Source: DATEFF01 sp964586395 (GTDB lineage Bacteria > Patescibacteriota > Saccharimonadia > Saccharimonadales > EFPC-124). Taken from it: a stretch of 54,030 nucleotides of DNA. The notes under the pieces were generated by a model. The model was not told the origin of the DNA and made no database searches. It saw nothing but the letters and a program-made list of their open reading frames with translations. Both the position numbers and the translations under genes were made by a program. Positions 7,166-14,431 of this stretch are shown here, piece by piece. The DNA lies in the NCBI GenBank assembly GCA_964586395.1, contig CAZPGP010000007.1, positions 1-54,030 of the forward strand, read 5' to 3'. Numbering within the stretch: position 1 is the first letter of the stretch; each line of letters opens with the position of its first letter.

Positions 7166-8077
7166 ATGGCACTCACCATTCAAGAGATTCGAGATAACTG
7201 CATCCGTGCTCGACACCTTATGCAGCGTTCCCGCCAACAACATTTTGCGGTGGGCGCGTTCAATATCGACAACCAAGAAACCCTTATAGCAGTCTGTCGT
7301 GCAGCGCATGCGACACAGGCGCCAGTGTTAGTTGAAGTAAGCGACGGCGAGGTTAAGGCGATCGGTCTCGACAACATCCGTGATATGGTCGACAACTACA
7401 AGTATGAGTACGGCATCGAGATGTACATCAACCTCGATCACAGCCCGAGCGTAGAGGCATCCAAGCGAGGTATCGACGCAGGTTTTGAATTTATTCACAT
7501 CGACATCTCTCAGGCTAACCACGACGCGACTGACGAAGCGATCATCGCTCAGACGCGCGAGGTTGTGGAATATGCTAAGTTCACCGGGGCGCTTGTCGAG
7601 GCTGAGCCGCACTACTTTGGCGGTAGCTCGAACGTACACACCGAAGATATCGACTACGAAGAGATCAAGAAGACGTTCAGCACGCCGGAAGGCTCGAAGG
7701 CGTTTGTGGACGCGACCGGTATCGACACTTTTGCGGCGGCTATCGGTAACTTGCACGGCAAGTATCCCGTGCCAAAAGAGCTTGACCTCGGACTTCTGCA
7801 GAAGATTCGAGATGCAATTGAATGCAATATTAGTTTGCACGGCGGTAGTGGCACCCCGGGGCATTATTTTGAGGAAGCAGCAAAGATTGGCGTCAGCAAG
7901 ATCAACATCAACAGCGACATGCGCTACACATTCCGCAAGACGCTCGAGAAGGTGCTGGCTGACCATCCCGACGAATACGCTGTCGTGAAACTCATGCCTG
8001 AAGTATACGAAGCCGTCCAGAAGGTAATCGAAGAGAAGATTGCAACCTTTGGCTCGGCAGGCAAGGCGGTGGTGTAG
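7166..8077 (+). CDS. fba: Fructose-bisphosphate aldolase, class II
   Basis: A 303-residue zinc aldolase cleaving fructose-1,6-bisphosphate to the two triose phosphates, or running in reverse. Visible residues are D91-H92 in INLDHS (proton donor and zinc ligand), H197 in GNLHGKYP and H225 in SLHGGSGT (zinc ligands), plus the phosphate-binding NINSDMR. AGGAG lies upstream of the ATG, so this gene has a normal leader of about 18 nt. The PfkB kinase starts 5 nt after its stop and is surely co-transcribed. The product matches the lower-glycolysis role of gapA nearby. Confidence 0.95.
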   Translation: MALTIQEIRDNCIRARHLMQRSRQQHFAVGAFNIDNQETLIAVCRAAHATQAPVLVEVSDGEVKAIGLDNIRDMVDNYKYEYGIEMYINLDHSPSVEASKRGIDAGFEFIHIDISQANHDATDEAIIAQTREVVEYAKFTGALVEAEPHYFGGSSNVHTEDIDYEEIKKTFSTPEGSKAFVDATGIDTFAAAIGNLHGKYPVPKELDLGLLQKIRDAIECNISLHGGSGTPGHYFEEAAKIGVSKININSDMRYTFRKTLEKVLADHPDEYAVVKLMPEVYEAVQKVIEEKIATFGSAGKAVV

Positions 8078-8082
8078 GTCGG

Positions 8083-9054
8083 ATGGCTCATACGCACAAG
8101 CCACGGATGCTGGCTATCGGTACGGCAACGCAGGACGTCTTTTTGCAGAGTAAGCAGTTTAAGCCGCACCGCCAGGAAGGCAAATACTACGAACAGTTTC
8201 TGCTTGGCGCTAAGCTGGCCGTCGAGAAGGTGACTTTTGCGACCGGTGGCAACGCCATGAATGCAGCCACGACGTTCGCAAGACAGGGGCTAGAGAGCGA
8301 ATTTATGGGCGTGTTGGGCGCAGAGCCTGCCGGGCAGGTTGTCATGAACGCGCTCGACAACGAAGGCATTGCAACGCATCACGTTGTGCAGGACGAGCAA
8401 TTCCAGACAAGCTACTCGACGATCCTATTGGCGCCAAATGGCGAACGTACGATCTTGAACTATCACGGCACGCAAATTCACGAGAACGGTTCGCCGCTCG
8501 AGCTTGATGCTTTGGTGCGTGCCGACTGGCTGTACCTGTCATCTGTTGGCTCCGTCCCGCTTCTGGAGCGTTTGGTTACATTGGCGAGCAAGAATGGCGT
8601 ACAGGTTGCTCTGAACCCATCTGGTGCTGAGCTGGCGCATCCTGACAAGCTGCGCGCTGTGTTGGAGGACGTGGCTGTCCTGCTGGTTAACAAAGAAGAA
8701 ATGAAGATCCTCGTAGAGGGAGAAACGCTCGAGGAACTCGTACGCCATGGCGCGAACCTAGTGCGAACTGTCGTCGTGTCTGATGGCCCGAATGGGGTCA
8801 TGGCGACTGACAGCCAGCAGATTGTGAAGGCAGGCATGTACGACGACGTGCCGGTTGTGGACCGAACGGGCGCAGGTGATGCCTTTGGATCTGGCTTTGT
8901 TGCGCGTCACGCCATGGGCCACAGCCTGGAAGACGCCATTACCTTTGCCAGTGCGAATGCGACGGCCGTTGTCGCGCAGATAGGCGCAACTCCAGGCATT
9001 TTGCATGCTCACGCGAAGCTGCACGATATGCCGCTGACAGTTAAAGACTTTTAG
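8083..9054 (+). CDS. PfkB-family carbohydrate kinase
   Basis: A 323-residue ribokinase-fold kinase. It has the N-terminal GG motif (TGGNAMNAA, 55-62) and the signature DRTGAGDAFGSGF with catalytic base D266 near the end. ATP and sugar specificity cannot be read directly. Its position 5 nt after fba suggests it may phosphorylate fructose-6-P or a related sugar phosphate, since no classical PfkA gene is seen in the window; ribokinase or adenosine-kinase-like activity is the alternative. It ends just before a hairpin with an A-run that would act as a terminator for the opposite strand. Confidence 0.85.
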   Translation: MAHTHKPRMLAIGTATQDVFLQSKQFKPHRQEGKYYEQFLLGAKLAVEKVTFATGGNAMNAATTFARQGLESEFMGVLGAEPAGQVVMNALDNEGIATHHVVQDEQFQTSYSTILLAPNGERTILNYHGTQIHENGSPLELDALVRADWLYLSSVGSVPLLERLVTLASKNGVQVALNPSGAELAHPDKLRAVLEDVAVLLVNKEEMKILVEGETLEELVRHGANLVRTVVVSDGPNGVMATDSQQIVKAGMYDDVPVVDRTGAGDAFGSGFVARHAMGHSLEDAITFASANATAVVAQIGATPGILHAHAKLHDMPLTVKDF

Positions 9055-9058
9055 GTAA

Positions 9059-9079
9059 CAAAAAACCGCCGATTGGCGG
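9059..9079 (-). terminator. Intrinsic terminator facing c5
   Basis: CCGCC/GGCGG (9066-9079, 4-nt loop) with six A on the left, so a T6 tract follows in the minus direction. It may also stop pfkB transcripts. Confidence 0.6.
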
Positions 9080-9098
9080 AGGGTAATACTATGGGGCT

Positions 9099-9132
9099 GC
9101 TCCCTCCGGGCTGTGGTAGCCGCGGAGGGAGC
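9099..9132 (-). terminator. 3' hairpin of c5
   Basis: GCTCCCTCC (9099-9107) pairs perfectly with 9124-9132. An inner GGCT/AGCC stem lengthens it. It lies 23 nt past the c5 stop. Confidence 0.6.
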
Positions 9133-9155
9133 GTGCCGTGACGGCTACGCCTTGT

Positions 9156-9485
9156 TCAGGCGCGTTGCGTCGCGGGCAGGAGCGCCCTCGTCTTCTCGCT
9201 GATGATCGCGGCGGGGTGGGTAGCGGCCCGTCCGCGGTTGTAGCAGACGGTGGCCTGGCCCATTTGGGCGACCAGCGTTCCCACGTGGCCCGTGTCTGCG
9301 TCCTCGAAGTGGAGGATGCCGATGGGCCTCTCAGCCGTCGGGATGTGCTCGGCGTAGGTGACGCTGAGGGGACGGAAGCGCTCTGCGGGTGTGTCCCGCG
9401 TGAACATCTCCGCACCCACGCGGACGATCTGTTCTCCTCCGGGGAGGAAGGCGATCTGTCCTGTGGTCCACCAATCGGTGTTCAT
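9156..9485 (-). CDS. Cassette gene c5: uncharacterised 109-aa protein
   Basis: Unrecognised soluble protein beginning MNTDWWTTGQIAFLPGG. The ATG at 9485 is chosen because CAGGGAG lies 6 nt upstream; the longer ORF start would precede the ribosome site. A consensus promoter, TTGACT-17-TATTAT, lies at 9527-9555. It is divergent from the 410-aa backbone gene and convergent with pfkB. Codons are G+C-rich while its promoter is A+T-rich. Two terminator-like structures follow the stop, one with a T-tract. Nothing suggests a function. Confidence 0.65.
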   Translation of the reverse strand: MNTDWWTTGQIAFLPGGEQIVRVGAEMFTRDTPAERFRPLSVTYAEHIPTAERPIGILHFEDADTGHVGTLVAQMGQATVCYNRGRAATHPAAIISEKTRALLPATQRA

Positions 9486-9526
9486 GTGTCTCCCTGGTGC
9501 TCGAAAAGTGTCGATGGCGCATAAGT

Positions 9527-9555
9527 ATAATACCATAAGCATAAAGATAAGTCAA
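9527..9555 (-). promoter_or_regulatory. Promoter of c5
   Basis: -35 TTGACT (9550-9555), 17-bp spacer, -10 TATTAT (9527-9532). The spacer holds an AAGCATAA element (plus strand 9537-9544). Confidence 0.65.
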
Positions 9556-9569
9556 TGTGATGCTGCTTA

Positions 9570-9578
9570 TGGTAAAGT
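9570..9578 (+). promoter_or_regulatory. Extended -10 of the 410-aa gene
   Basis: TGG-TAAAGT ends 8 nt before the ATG at 9587, implying a leaderless transcript. Confidence 0.45.
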
Positions 9579-9586
9579 AAGGGCAT

Positions 9587-10819
9587 ATGGCAAATTTACT
9601 GCGTGATTTATTGGATGCTAAAGAGCCGCTGTTCAGCCTGAGCCTGAAGCAGCTGGAAGAAGCATCGGGCAAAAAAGGCATCGATACTAAACTTATCGGC
9701 GACATCATCGAGAAGACGCATGACGCTACCAAGAAGCTCGGCCTCGACCATGGCGACACTACAGGCCCTGAGCTGTACCACGCTCTGCTGGCAAAGATCA
9801 AAGAGCACGACGAACACCTCGCTAAAGCTATCGGAGGCAACGACGCTGAGGACGTGCAGCAGCTTCTGCCGCTAATCAAGAAAGCCGTCGAGGCCGCCGA
9901 CGTGCCAAAAAGCTGTTGGGTCCTGAAGAAAAGCGTTGCCAAGGAGATGTTACGCAAATCACCTCCACCAACCATCATGAAGTTGCTGGGTTATCGATCT
10001 ATCGACTCGATGCTGAAACACGAGAATCTGGCTGAAGTGTACGGTGCGCTCCGTTTTGCCGAATCACCCGACTGGCTTAATAAGTTCAACGAGCAGTACA
10101 AAGACCTCAAGCCGGGTGACTTCGAGACTCGTGAGATTGAGTTCGTTGTTATGCCGGGTGAGCGTTGGGGTGACATCGCCGAGCACTTTGTTGAGAAGAA
10201 GCGACACAACATCACGCACCTGAAGGAGCTCGGTGTTATCCTGATGCTGCCGATCAAGCTGCGCAAATTGCCGGGTATCACTATCACCGCTATGCCGCTG
10301 TTGTTCCATTACATTAACGAGATTCGTCTGTACAGCGCGTTCTTCAAGCTGGAGCAGGTCAAGAAGAACTTCGGCGAGATCTTCGTGAATACGCTCATCG
10401 CCGACCCGGGCAAGGCGGCCGTGATGGCTGGCAGCCATGTGCATTGGCGGGTGATTCAACGCTATTTTGGCAAGCTCGAAAAAGAATATCATCCAGAGAT
10501 TTTTGAGCCGCACGTACAGCCTGAGGATCTTCATTGGCGCAAAGCCGAGGAAGCACTCTACAAGATTGACCCTGAGCTCGAGTTCTGGAAGGACATGGAC
10601 TACGTGGCACGCTTTGAGGATGGCCGTCCAATCGCCTTTAATCTCATGGACGTATCGGTCGGGTACTGCACGGGTACACCGTACGAAAAGCGAGTGATTT
10701 ATCACTTCCGCGAGAGCCTATGGAATGAAATTTTCATGCGTTATTTGGGTCAGAAGACCTTGGAGCAGCAGGTCCTGCAACAGCTCGACAATGACATGAT
10801 CGCACCGGAGTCACTGTAG
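9587..10819 (+). CDS. Conserved-looking protein of unknown function, 410 aa
   Basis: I do not recognise this protein. It has no signal peptide or clear membrane segment. The first 130 residues are mostly charged helix (many K, E, D and L). The middle part (about 165-260) contains EFVVMPGERWGDIAEHF and aliphatic strands. The last third is rich in W, H, E and Y (HVHWRVIQRYFGK, LHWRKAEEALYKID) and ends in helices. Base and codon use match the backbone, so it is probably an old lineage gene. It starts 8 nt after an extended -10 box and is monocistronic. A HEAT-like helical scaffold or an enzyme are both possible. Confidence 0.85.
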   Translation: MANLLRDLLDAKEPLFSLSLKQLEEASGKKGIDTKLIGDIIEKTHDATKKLGLDHGDTTGPELYHALLAKIKEHDEHLAKAIGGNDAEDVQQLLPLIKKAVEAADVPKSCWVLKKSVAKEMLRKSPPPTIMKLLGYRSIDSMLKHENLAEVYGALRFAESPDWLNKFNEQYKDLKPGDFETREIEFVVMPGERWGDIAEHFVEKKRHNITHLKELGVILMLPIKLRKLPGITITAMPLLFHYINEIRLYSAFFKLEQVKKNFGEIFVNTLIADPGKAAVMAGSHVHWRVIQRYFGKLEKEYHPEIFEPHVQPEDLHWRKAEEALYKIDPELEFWKDMDYVARFEDGRPIAFNLMDVSVGYCTGTPYEKRVIYHFRESLWNEIFMRYLGQKTLEQQVLQQLDNDMIAPESL

Positions 10820-10839
10820 GTCGCGATTATCCGGAATGA

Positions 10840-10848
10840 TGGTATGAT
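10840..10848 (+). promoter_or_regulatory. Extended -10 of c6
   Basis: TGG-TATGAT, giving a leader of about 30 nt with AGGGAG before the ATG. Confidence 0.5.
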
Positions 10849-10884
10849 CTAAAAGTTAGCCATCCCGAAACAGTAGGGAGTCAG

Positions 10885-11325
10885 ATGGCTATGTATATAA
10901 AGAACCACAGACATCTTCAGATAAGCCTGAGATGGGCCTCTGAAGTAGCCTGTAGGAGCATAGACCGGGCAACGCGCCCAGCGAAGCAGGAGGGCATGTT
11001 CACCTTGGACATCTTAGCCCTTTGCTGCAAGCTGAGCGAGGGCCGATTATACCTCATGGAGAAGCGGTCGGAGATGAACCGCATCTGTGAGCGTGCGAAC
11101 GGCATGCCATTGACTGGCTACAGGCAGGCGGTCCGGAGTCTCCGCAAGGAGCTGGGGCCTGAGCTGAAGTCAGCATTTGGGAACGCCAGGCTCATTGCGA
11201 TTCGGACTGGCCATCAACGCGCCCTTACCGCTATCGATGAGATTCTGGTCATGCGCTGGGAAGACCCTCAGCCGCCGTTCTTGATAAGCCGCTTGAGTAG
11301 CGGCATCGGGCGGCCGCAGCTGTAG
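10885..11325 (+). CDS. Cassette gene c6: uncharacterised basic 146-aa protein
   Basis: Unrecognised. The product is basic and helix-rich (KNHRHLQISLRW, SRAT-like segments, RLYLMEKRSEMNRICERANG), without membrane segments or metal motifs. The ATG at 10885 follows AGGGAG and an extended -10 box (10840-10848). It faces c7, and each gene has its own 3' hairpin in the 145 nt between them. Nucleic-acid binding is possible given charge but is only a guess. Confidence 0.65.
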   Translation: MAMYIKNHRHLQISLRWASEVACRSIDRATRPAKQEGMFTLDILALCCKLSEGRLYLMEKRSEMNRICERANGMPLTGYRQAVRSLRKELGPELKSAFGNARLIAIRTGHQRALTAIDEILVMRWEDPQPPFLISRLSSGIGRPQL

Positions 11326-11349
11326 GGGATGGCCTGGTCTTCGTTACGC

Positions 11350-11392
11350 TCGCCCTCTGGTCGCGCTCAGTACGCACGCGATCGGAGGGCGA
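11350..11392 (+). terminator. 3' hairpin of c6
   Basis: TCGCCCTC (11350-11357) pairs with 11385-11392 and the helix continues inward through GGTCGCG/CGCGATC, 16 bp with two G-U pairs and an 11-nt loop. No T-tract. Confidence 0.6.
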
Positions 11393-11428
11393 CGCCTGCC
11401 AAGAAATTATAATTGTGTTTCTACGGCG

Positions 11429-11460
11429 GGCCGCCCGGAGTGTTGAACTCTCGGGCGGCC
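11429..11460 (-). terminator. 3' hairpin of c7
   Basis: GGCCGCCCG (11429-11437) pairs perfectly with 11452-11460, then GAG/CTC past one bulged base. It is 10 nt from the c7 stop. Confidence 0.65.
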
Positions 11461-11470
11461 GCGCCTTACT

Positions 11471-12397
11471 TTAGGACAGGGTAACGCCGTACTTGGCGAC
11501 CTCTGTCCGAACCATGCTGGCTACGCGCCTGTCTCCAGCTGCTAGCGCGCTCAAGGCACGCTTGACCTCGACCACGCGGTTACGCCAGCCAATTCGGCTG
11601 GAGATGGGTGAGCCGGCCAGCTCGTCCATCCGGTCGAAGCACGCCTCCACGTACCCCATGAAGCCTCGTCCCGCCTGAACGAAGCCGGATAGGGTACGCG
11701 GTGCAGGTCTCGCCGGAATCTCGCCGTAGTTCACGGCGATGGACTGGCGGAACCAGCGTGTGATGCTTTCTGGCGGACAGGCATCCGCCGACCGCATGAT
11801 GGCGCCCCAGATTGTACGGGGCTGTGGGTTTGGGATGCCCAGCCGCTGACCATTTGGCGTTGCCCCACCGTAGGTCGACGACCAGATCACGCTGGTCTGG
11901 AAGAGCCGTGCCGGAACGTTCAGCCCATGGCGTCGCATGAACTCGCTCACGGCGAGGGCGGTAACCCACTCCGAGCTGACGTTCGTACCCAGCTCTGGCC
12001 TGAACATGCCGCGTGGCGCTGCGAACCGGAATGTGCTGGCGCAGTGGTGCGCGTCGTGCGTCCGCAGCGCCAGGCCAAACACCTGTCGTACCAGGGTGGG
12101 CATCTTTCGCTTGTTGCCACCGGCGTACGCATCGGCGGCGACCAGTCCATTGGCCTCAGTCTCCGCGAAGTGAACCTCGTCGTTGTGGTATGTCGGATTG
12201 AACGGCAAAACTGATCGTCGAGCGTACTGGACGGTCGACCTGTGTAGCTGGGCGTAGGCCCGTGCCGACAGTGCATCCATCTCGCGCCCGTCGGGACGAT
12301 AGGCGTCGCATTCAGCTTGCTGCTGTGTCGGCAGGCTGTACCAGCTGCGCATCTCGCGCTCGTCGACGAATGGGGTCCAGAGGCCTAGTCGGGTCAT
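11471..12397 (-). CDS. Cassette gene c7: HD-domain-like phosphohydrolase, 308 aa
   Basis: Second largest of the cassette genes. Although I cannot name a family, the residue spacing resembles the HD superfamily of metal-dependent phosphohydrolases: YHNDEVHF (H71, H76), then RTHDAHH (H114-D115), a conserved-looking SSEW (E143) and RSADACPP (D205). Such enzymes cleave phosphate esters of nucleotides, including second messengers. The ATG at 12397 is chosen because GAGGAGC lies 6 nt upstream; earlier in-frame codons lie in or before the leader. It is divergent from the TrmB-type regulator, and an inverted repeat lies between them. A 5-bp leader hairpin (12427-12442) precedes the ribosome site. Confidence 0.7.
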   Translation of the reverse strand: MTRLGLWTPFVDEREMRSWYSLPTQQQAECDAYRPDGREMDALSARAYAQLHRSTVQYARRSVLPFNPTYHNDEVHFAETEANGLVAADAYAGGNKRKMPTLVRQVFGLALRTHDAHHCASTFRFAAPRGMFRPELGTNVSSEWVTALAVSEFMRRHGLNVPARLFQTSVIWSSTYGGATPNGQRLGIPNPQPRTIWGAIMRSADACPPESITRWFRQSIAVNYGEIPARPAPRTLSGFVQAGRGFMGYVEACFDRMDELAGSPISSRIGWRNRVVEVKRALSALAAGDRRVASMVRTEVAKYGVTLS

Positions 12398-12426
12398 GGC
12401 GTGCTCCTCGGTGAAAGGTGCGCCGC

Positions 12427-12442
12427 GTGCGGGAAATCGCAC
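12427..12442 (-). other. c7 leader stem-loop
   Basis: GTGCG (12427-12431) pairs with CGCAC (12438-12442), 6-nt loop, about 11 nt from the predicted 5' end of the c7 transcript (-10 TAATAA, 12460-12465). Confidence 0.4.
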
Positions 12443-12488
12443 AAGGTCACGTGAGGAGCTTATTAACAGAGGTAAAAATTGGATAACT

Positions 12489-12509
12489 GTTGTGCAAATA
12501 CTGCACAAC
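12489..12509. promoter_or_regulatory. Perfect inverted repeat between c7 and the TrmB-type gene
   Basis: GTTGTGCA (12489-12496) and TGCACAAC (12502-12509) form an 8-bp inverted repeat with a 5-nt spacer. It abuts the regulator's extended -10 (12510-12518) and so fits an autoregulatory operator. Confidence 0.6.
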
Positions 12510-12518
12510 TGGTACAAC
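12510..12518 (+). promoter_or_regulatory. Extended -10 of the TrmB-type regulator
   Basis: TGG-TACAAC ends 7 nt before the GTG start at 12526, implying leaderless expression. Confidence 0.5.
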
Positions 12519-12525
12519 ATGATAC

Positions 12526-13350
12526 GTGCCAAAAGACATCGACGTCATTCGCAAGTACTTTGCGCGGCTTAAGCTTGAGCCAGAGATCGCTGATCTCTAT
12601 TTGACGTTGCATGCGTATGGCCCGCAGACAATCTCGGAGCTTGCGCGCAACTCTGAGATCGAGCGCACGCGAATTTATCGACTTCTCGACGTTATGTCTG
12701 ACCTACACCTGTGCGAGACCGAGGTCCGCTACAAACGCAGCGTTATCAAGCCTGCTCCCGCCGATAATCTGCAGATTTTGATCGCTCGCCGAGAGCAGGA
12801 AATCCGTGACCTGCGGGCGGAATTTGGCGATGTCGAGAAACTTATTCAACACAAAAAGACTATGCACTCACCGGCCACTCGCGTGCAGTTCTATAAAGGC
12901 GATGCAGGGCTAAAGCAGATGTTCTGGAACGAGACGCGCTCCCAGACCGAGAACGTCTCAATCCTGTACGAGAGCATGCAGATGCACACCCGTGCCGCCT
13001 TCTTCGAGCGTTGGGTGCGCAAATGCAACGAGCGCAATATGAAGTTCCGCAGCGTTGTGGGCGATCATTTCCTGGACTCGCTGAAGTCTTGGTATTCGTC
13101 GCATCAAAACGAGCGGCTCGAGCACTGGAGTGGCCGCCACATCTCGGACGACGTGTTTAAAGTCACGCACTCTATGGTCGTCTATAACGATGTCGTGAGC
13201 TACTACAACTGGAAAGCGGGTGAGATATTCGGTATCGAGATATACAACCAGGAGCTGGCCGACGCGCAGCGGCACTTCTTTGAAATGCTTTGGGCAAAGG
13301 GCGGCGACCTATCCCGCGAGCAGGCCAAGCCGCACCTCGACGAGTTCTGA
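12526..13350 (+). CDS. TrmB-family transcriptional regulator
   Basis: A 274-residue protein with an N-terminal winged helix (about 18-70; LYLTLHAYGPQTISELA and RTRIYRLLDVM form the DNA-reading helices), a coiled linker (about 85-110) and a C-terminal ligand or dimer domain beginning RVQFYKGDAGLKQMF. This architecture is that of TrmB regulators, which often sense sugars. The GTG start at 12526 is set by a -10 box 7 nt upstream. The inverted repeat at 12489-12509 overlaps its promoter, so autoregulation is likely and c7 may also be a target. The backbone-like codon use marks it as a resident gene. Confidence 0.85.
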   Translation: MPKDIDVIRKYFARLKLEPEIADLYLTLHAYGPQTISELARNSEIERTRIYRLLDVMSDLHLCETEVRYKRSVIKPAPADNLQILIARREQEIRDLRAEFGDVEKLIQHKKTMHSPATRVQFYKGDAGLKQMFWNETRSQTENVSILYESMQMHTRAAFFERWVRKCNERNMKFRSVVGDHFLDSLKSWYSSHQNERLEHWSGRHISDDVFKVTHSMVVYNDVVSYYNWKAGEIFGIEIYNQELADAQRHFFEMLWAKGGDLSREQAKPHLDEF

Positions 13351-13376
13351 ACCTTGCCGCTTACGCTTAATCCCAA

Positions 13377-13382
13377 TATACT
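13377..13382 (+). promoter_or_regulatory. -10 box of the LOG-like gene
   Basis: TATACT ends 8 nt before the ATG at 13391; leaderless expression predicted. Confidence 0.5.
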
Positions 13383-13390
13383 AGTGGGTA

Positions 13391-13996
13391 ATGAGTAAAT
13401 ATCAGATCTGTGTATCGGGCGCGGCCCAAGGTGAAACCGTTGAATATGCCCACAAATTAGCCTATAGTCTGGGTGTCCAAATTGCTAAACGTGGACACAC
13501 GCTATTAACTGGGGCGACTTCTGGCTTGCCACAATATGCCGCCGATGGCGCGCATGATAACGGCGGTATCTCGATTGGTTTTTCGCCAGCCAGCTCAATT
13601 CGAGCACACATTCACAGCTATAGGCTGCCATTTAAGGAGTTTGACTACATCAACTTTACTGGCATGGACTACGTTGGCCGTGACATTCACTTGGTGCGTT
13701 CGGCTGATGCAGTGATTACTGTGGGCGGCCGCATGGGCAGCCTGCACGAATTTAGTACCGCAATGGAGAGTCACAAAGTTGTGGCAGTTCTAACTGGTAG
13801 CGGCGGCTTGGCCGACTTTATTCCGACACTCTTAGAGCGGATTGAGGCGCCAGGCAAAGAAAGTATCATCTTCGATGTTGACCCTGAGCGTATTGTTGAT
13901 CGGGTTATTGCTGAGCTAGATGAACGATATCGCGACTTCAAGCAGGACATCGAGAACGCACCACGTCCTGGCAAGCAATCGCATCACGCTGGCTAG
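13391..13996 (+). CDS. LOG / lysine decarboxylase-like Rossmann protein
   Basis: A 201-residue Rossmann-like protein. The N-terminal ICVSGAAQGET is a nucleotide-binding start and VGGRMGSLHE (111-120) corresponds to the PGGxGTxxE motif of the LOG family, with the glutamate kept and the first residues changed. LOG enzymes cleave ribose-5-P from nucleoside monophosphates, but many bacterial relatives (TIGR00725-type) have no proven activity, so the reaction is uncertain. The C-terminal 30 residues are charged. It follows the TrmB gene by 40 nt with its own promoter. Confidence 0.8.
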   Translation: MSKYQICVSGAAQGETVEYAHKLAYSLGVQIAKRGHTLLTGATSGLPQYAADGAHDNGGISIGFSPASSIRAHIHSYRLPFKEFDYINFTGMDYVGRDIHLVRSADAVITVGGRMGSLHEFSTAMESHKVVAVLTGSGGLADFIPTLLERIEAPGKESIIFDVDPERIVDRVIAELDERYRDFKQDIENAPRPGKQSHHAG

Positions 13997-14021
13997 CTTG
14001 TGAAATAAGTTCATGGGGTGA

Positions 14022-14061
14022 GCGGGCCGGTTAGGGCCCGCAGCCACCTTTCTTCGTGGTT
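14022..14061 (-). terminator. 3' hairpins of c8
   Basis: GCGGGCC (14022-14028) pairs with 14035-14041, and a second stem AGCCAC/GTGGTT (14042-14061) lies nearer the stop. The box GAACTTATTTCAC follows in the minus direction (14000-14012). Confidence 0.55.
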
Positions 14062-14077
14062 GTGGAGCTGTGGTTGA

Positions 14078-14314
14078 TCAGAAGGTCGCCGGCACGAGCG
14101 TGGTTGCGAAGGTGTCCCCGCTCTCGTGACTGTCCATCGAGTTGTTGCCGCGCTTGACGCCGCCCACGATCACTGCGACCAGGAGGGCGGCCAGCACCGC
14201 GGCAACGATGAAGCCGGCGATGATCACGAGCCGATTCTGCCGGGGCGCCGGCTGAGGCGGGGTCGGCTGAGGCGCGGTGCTGCGCCGGCGCTTACGCCTG
14301 CTGCTGCTTGACAT
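14078..14314 (-). CDS. Cassette gene c8: 78-aa single-pass membrane protein
   Basis: Unrecognised. The N-terminus is S- and R-rich (MSSSSRRKRRR), then a P/Q/A-rich stretch, then one transmembrane helix (about 34-56, LVIIAGFIVAAVLAALLVAV), then a short outside tail ending TTLVPATF. By the positive-inside rule the basic end is cytoplasmic. ATG 14314 is preferred to upstream in-frame codons because GGAG lies 6 nt before it. The promoter is near consensus, TTGCAA-17-TATAAT (14351-14379). It lies between the LOG-like gene and uvrB, on the opposite strand. Confidence 0.65.
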   Translation of the reverse strand: MSSSSRRKRRRSTAPQPTPPQPAPRQNRLVIIAGFIVAAVLAALLVAVIVGGVKRGNNSMDSHESGDTFATTLVPATF

Positions 14315-14350
14315 CAGTTTCTCCATCTCCACTGGGAATGGGGCGTGTTA

Positions 14351-14379
14351 ATTATACAATATTATAATCATAATTGCAA
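14351..14379 (-). promoter_or_regulatory. Promoter of c8
   Basis: -35 TTGCAA (14374-14379), 17-bp spacer, -10 TATAAT (14351-14356) on the minus strand. Confidence 0.7.
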
Positions 14380-14414
14380 TACTTACGAATGCAACTCCAC
14401 CGGTGTCAGAGTAG

Positions 14415-14423
14415 TGGTACAAT
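14415..14423 (+). promoter_or_regulatory. Extended -10 of uvrB
   Basis: TGG-TACAAT ends 8 nt before the ATG at 14432; leaderless expression predicted. Confidence 0.5.
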
Positions 14424-14431
14424 AGTGAGGT

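Noticed and set aside
9195..9215. CTGATGA in c5 and similar strings in coding DNA
   Set aside because: None has stems II and III around the core; they fit codons of the genes they lie in.
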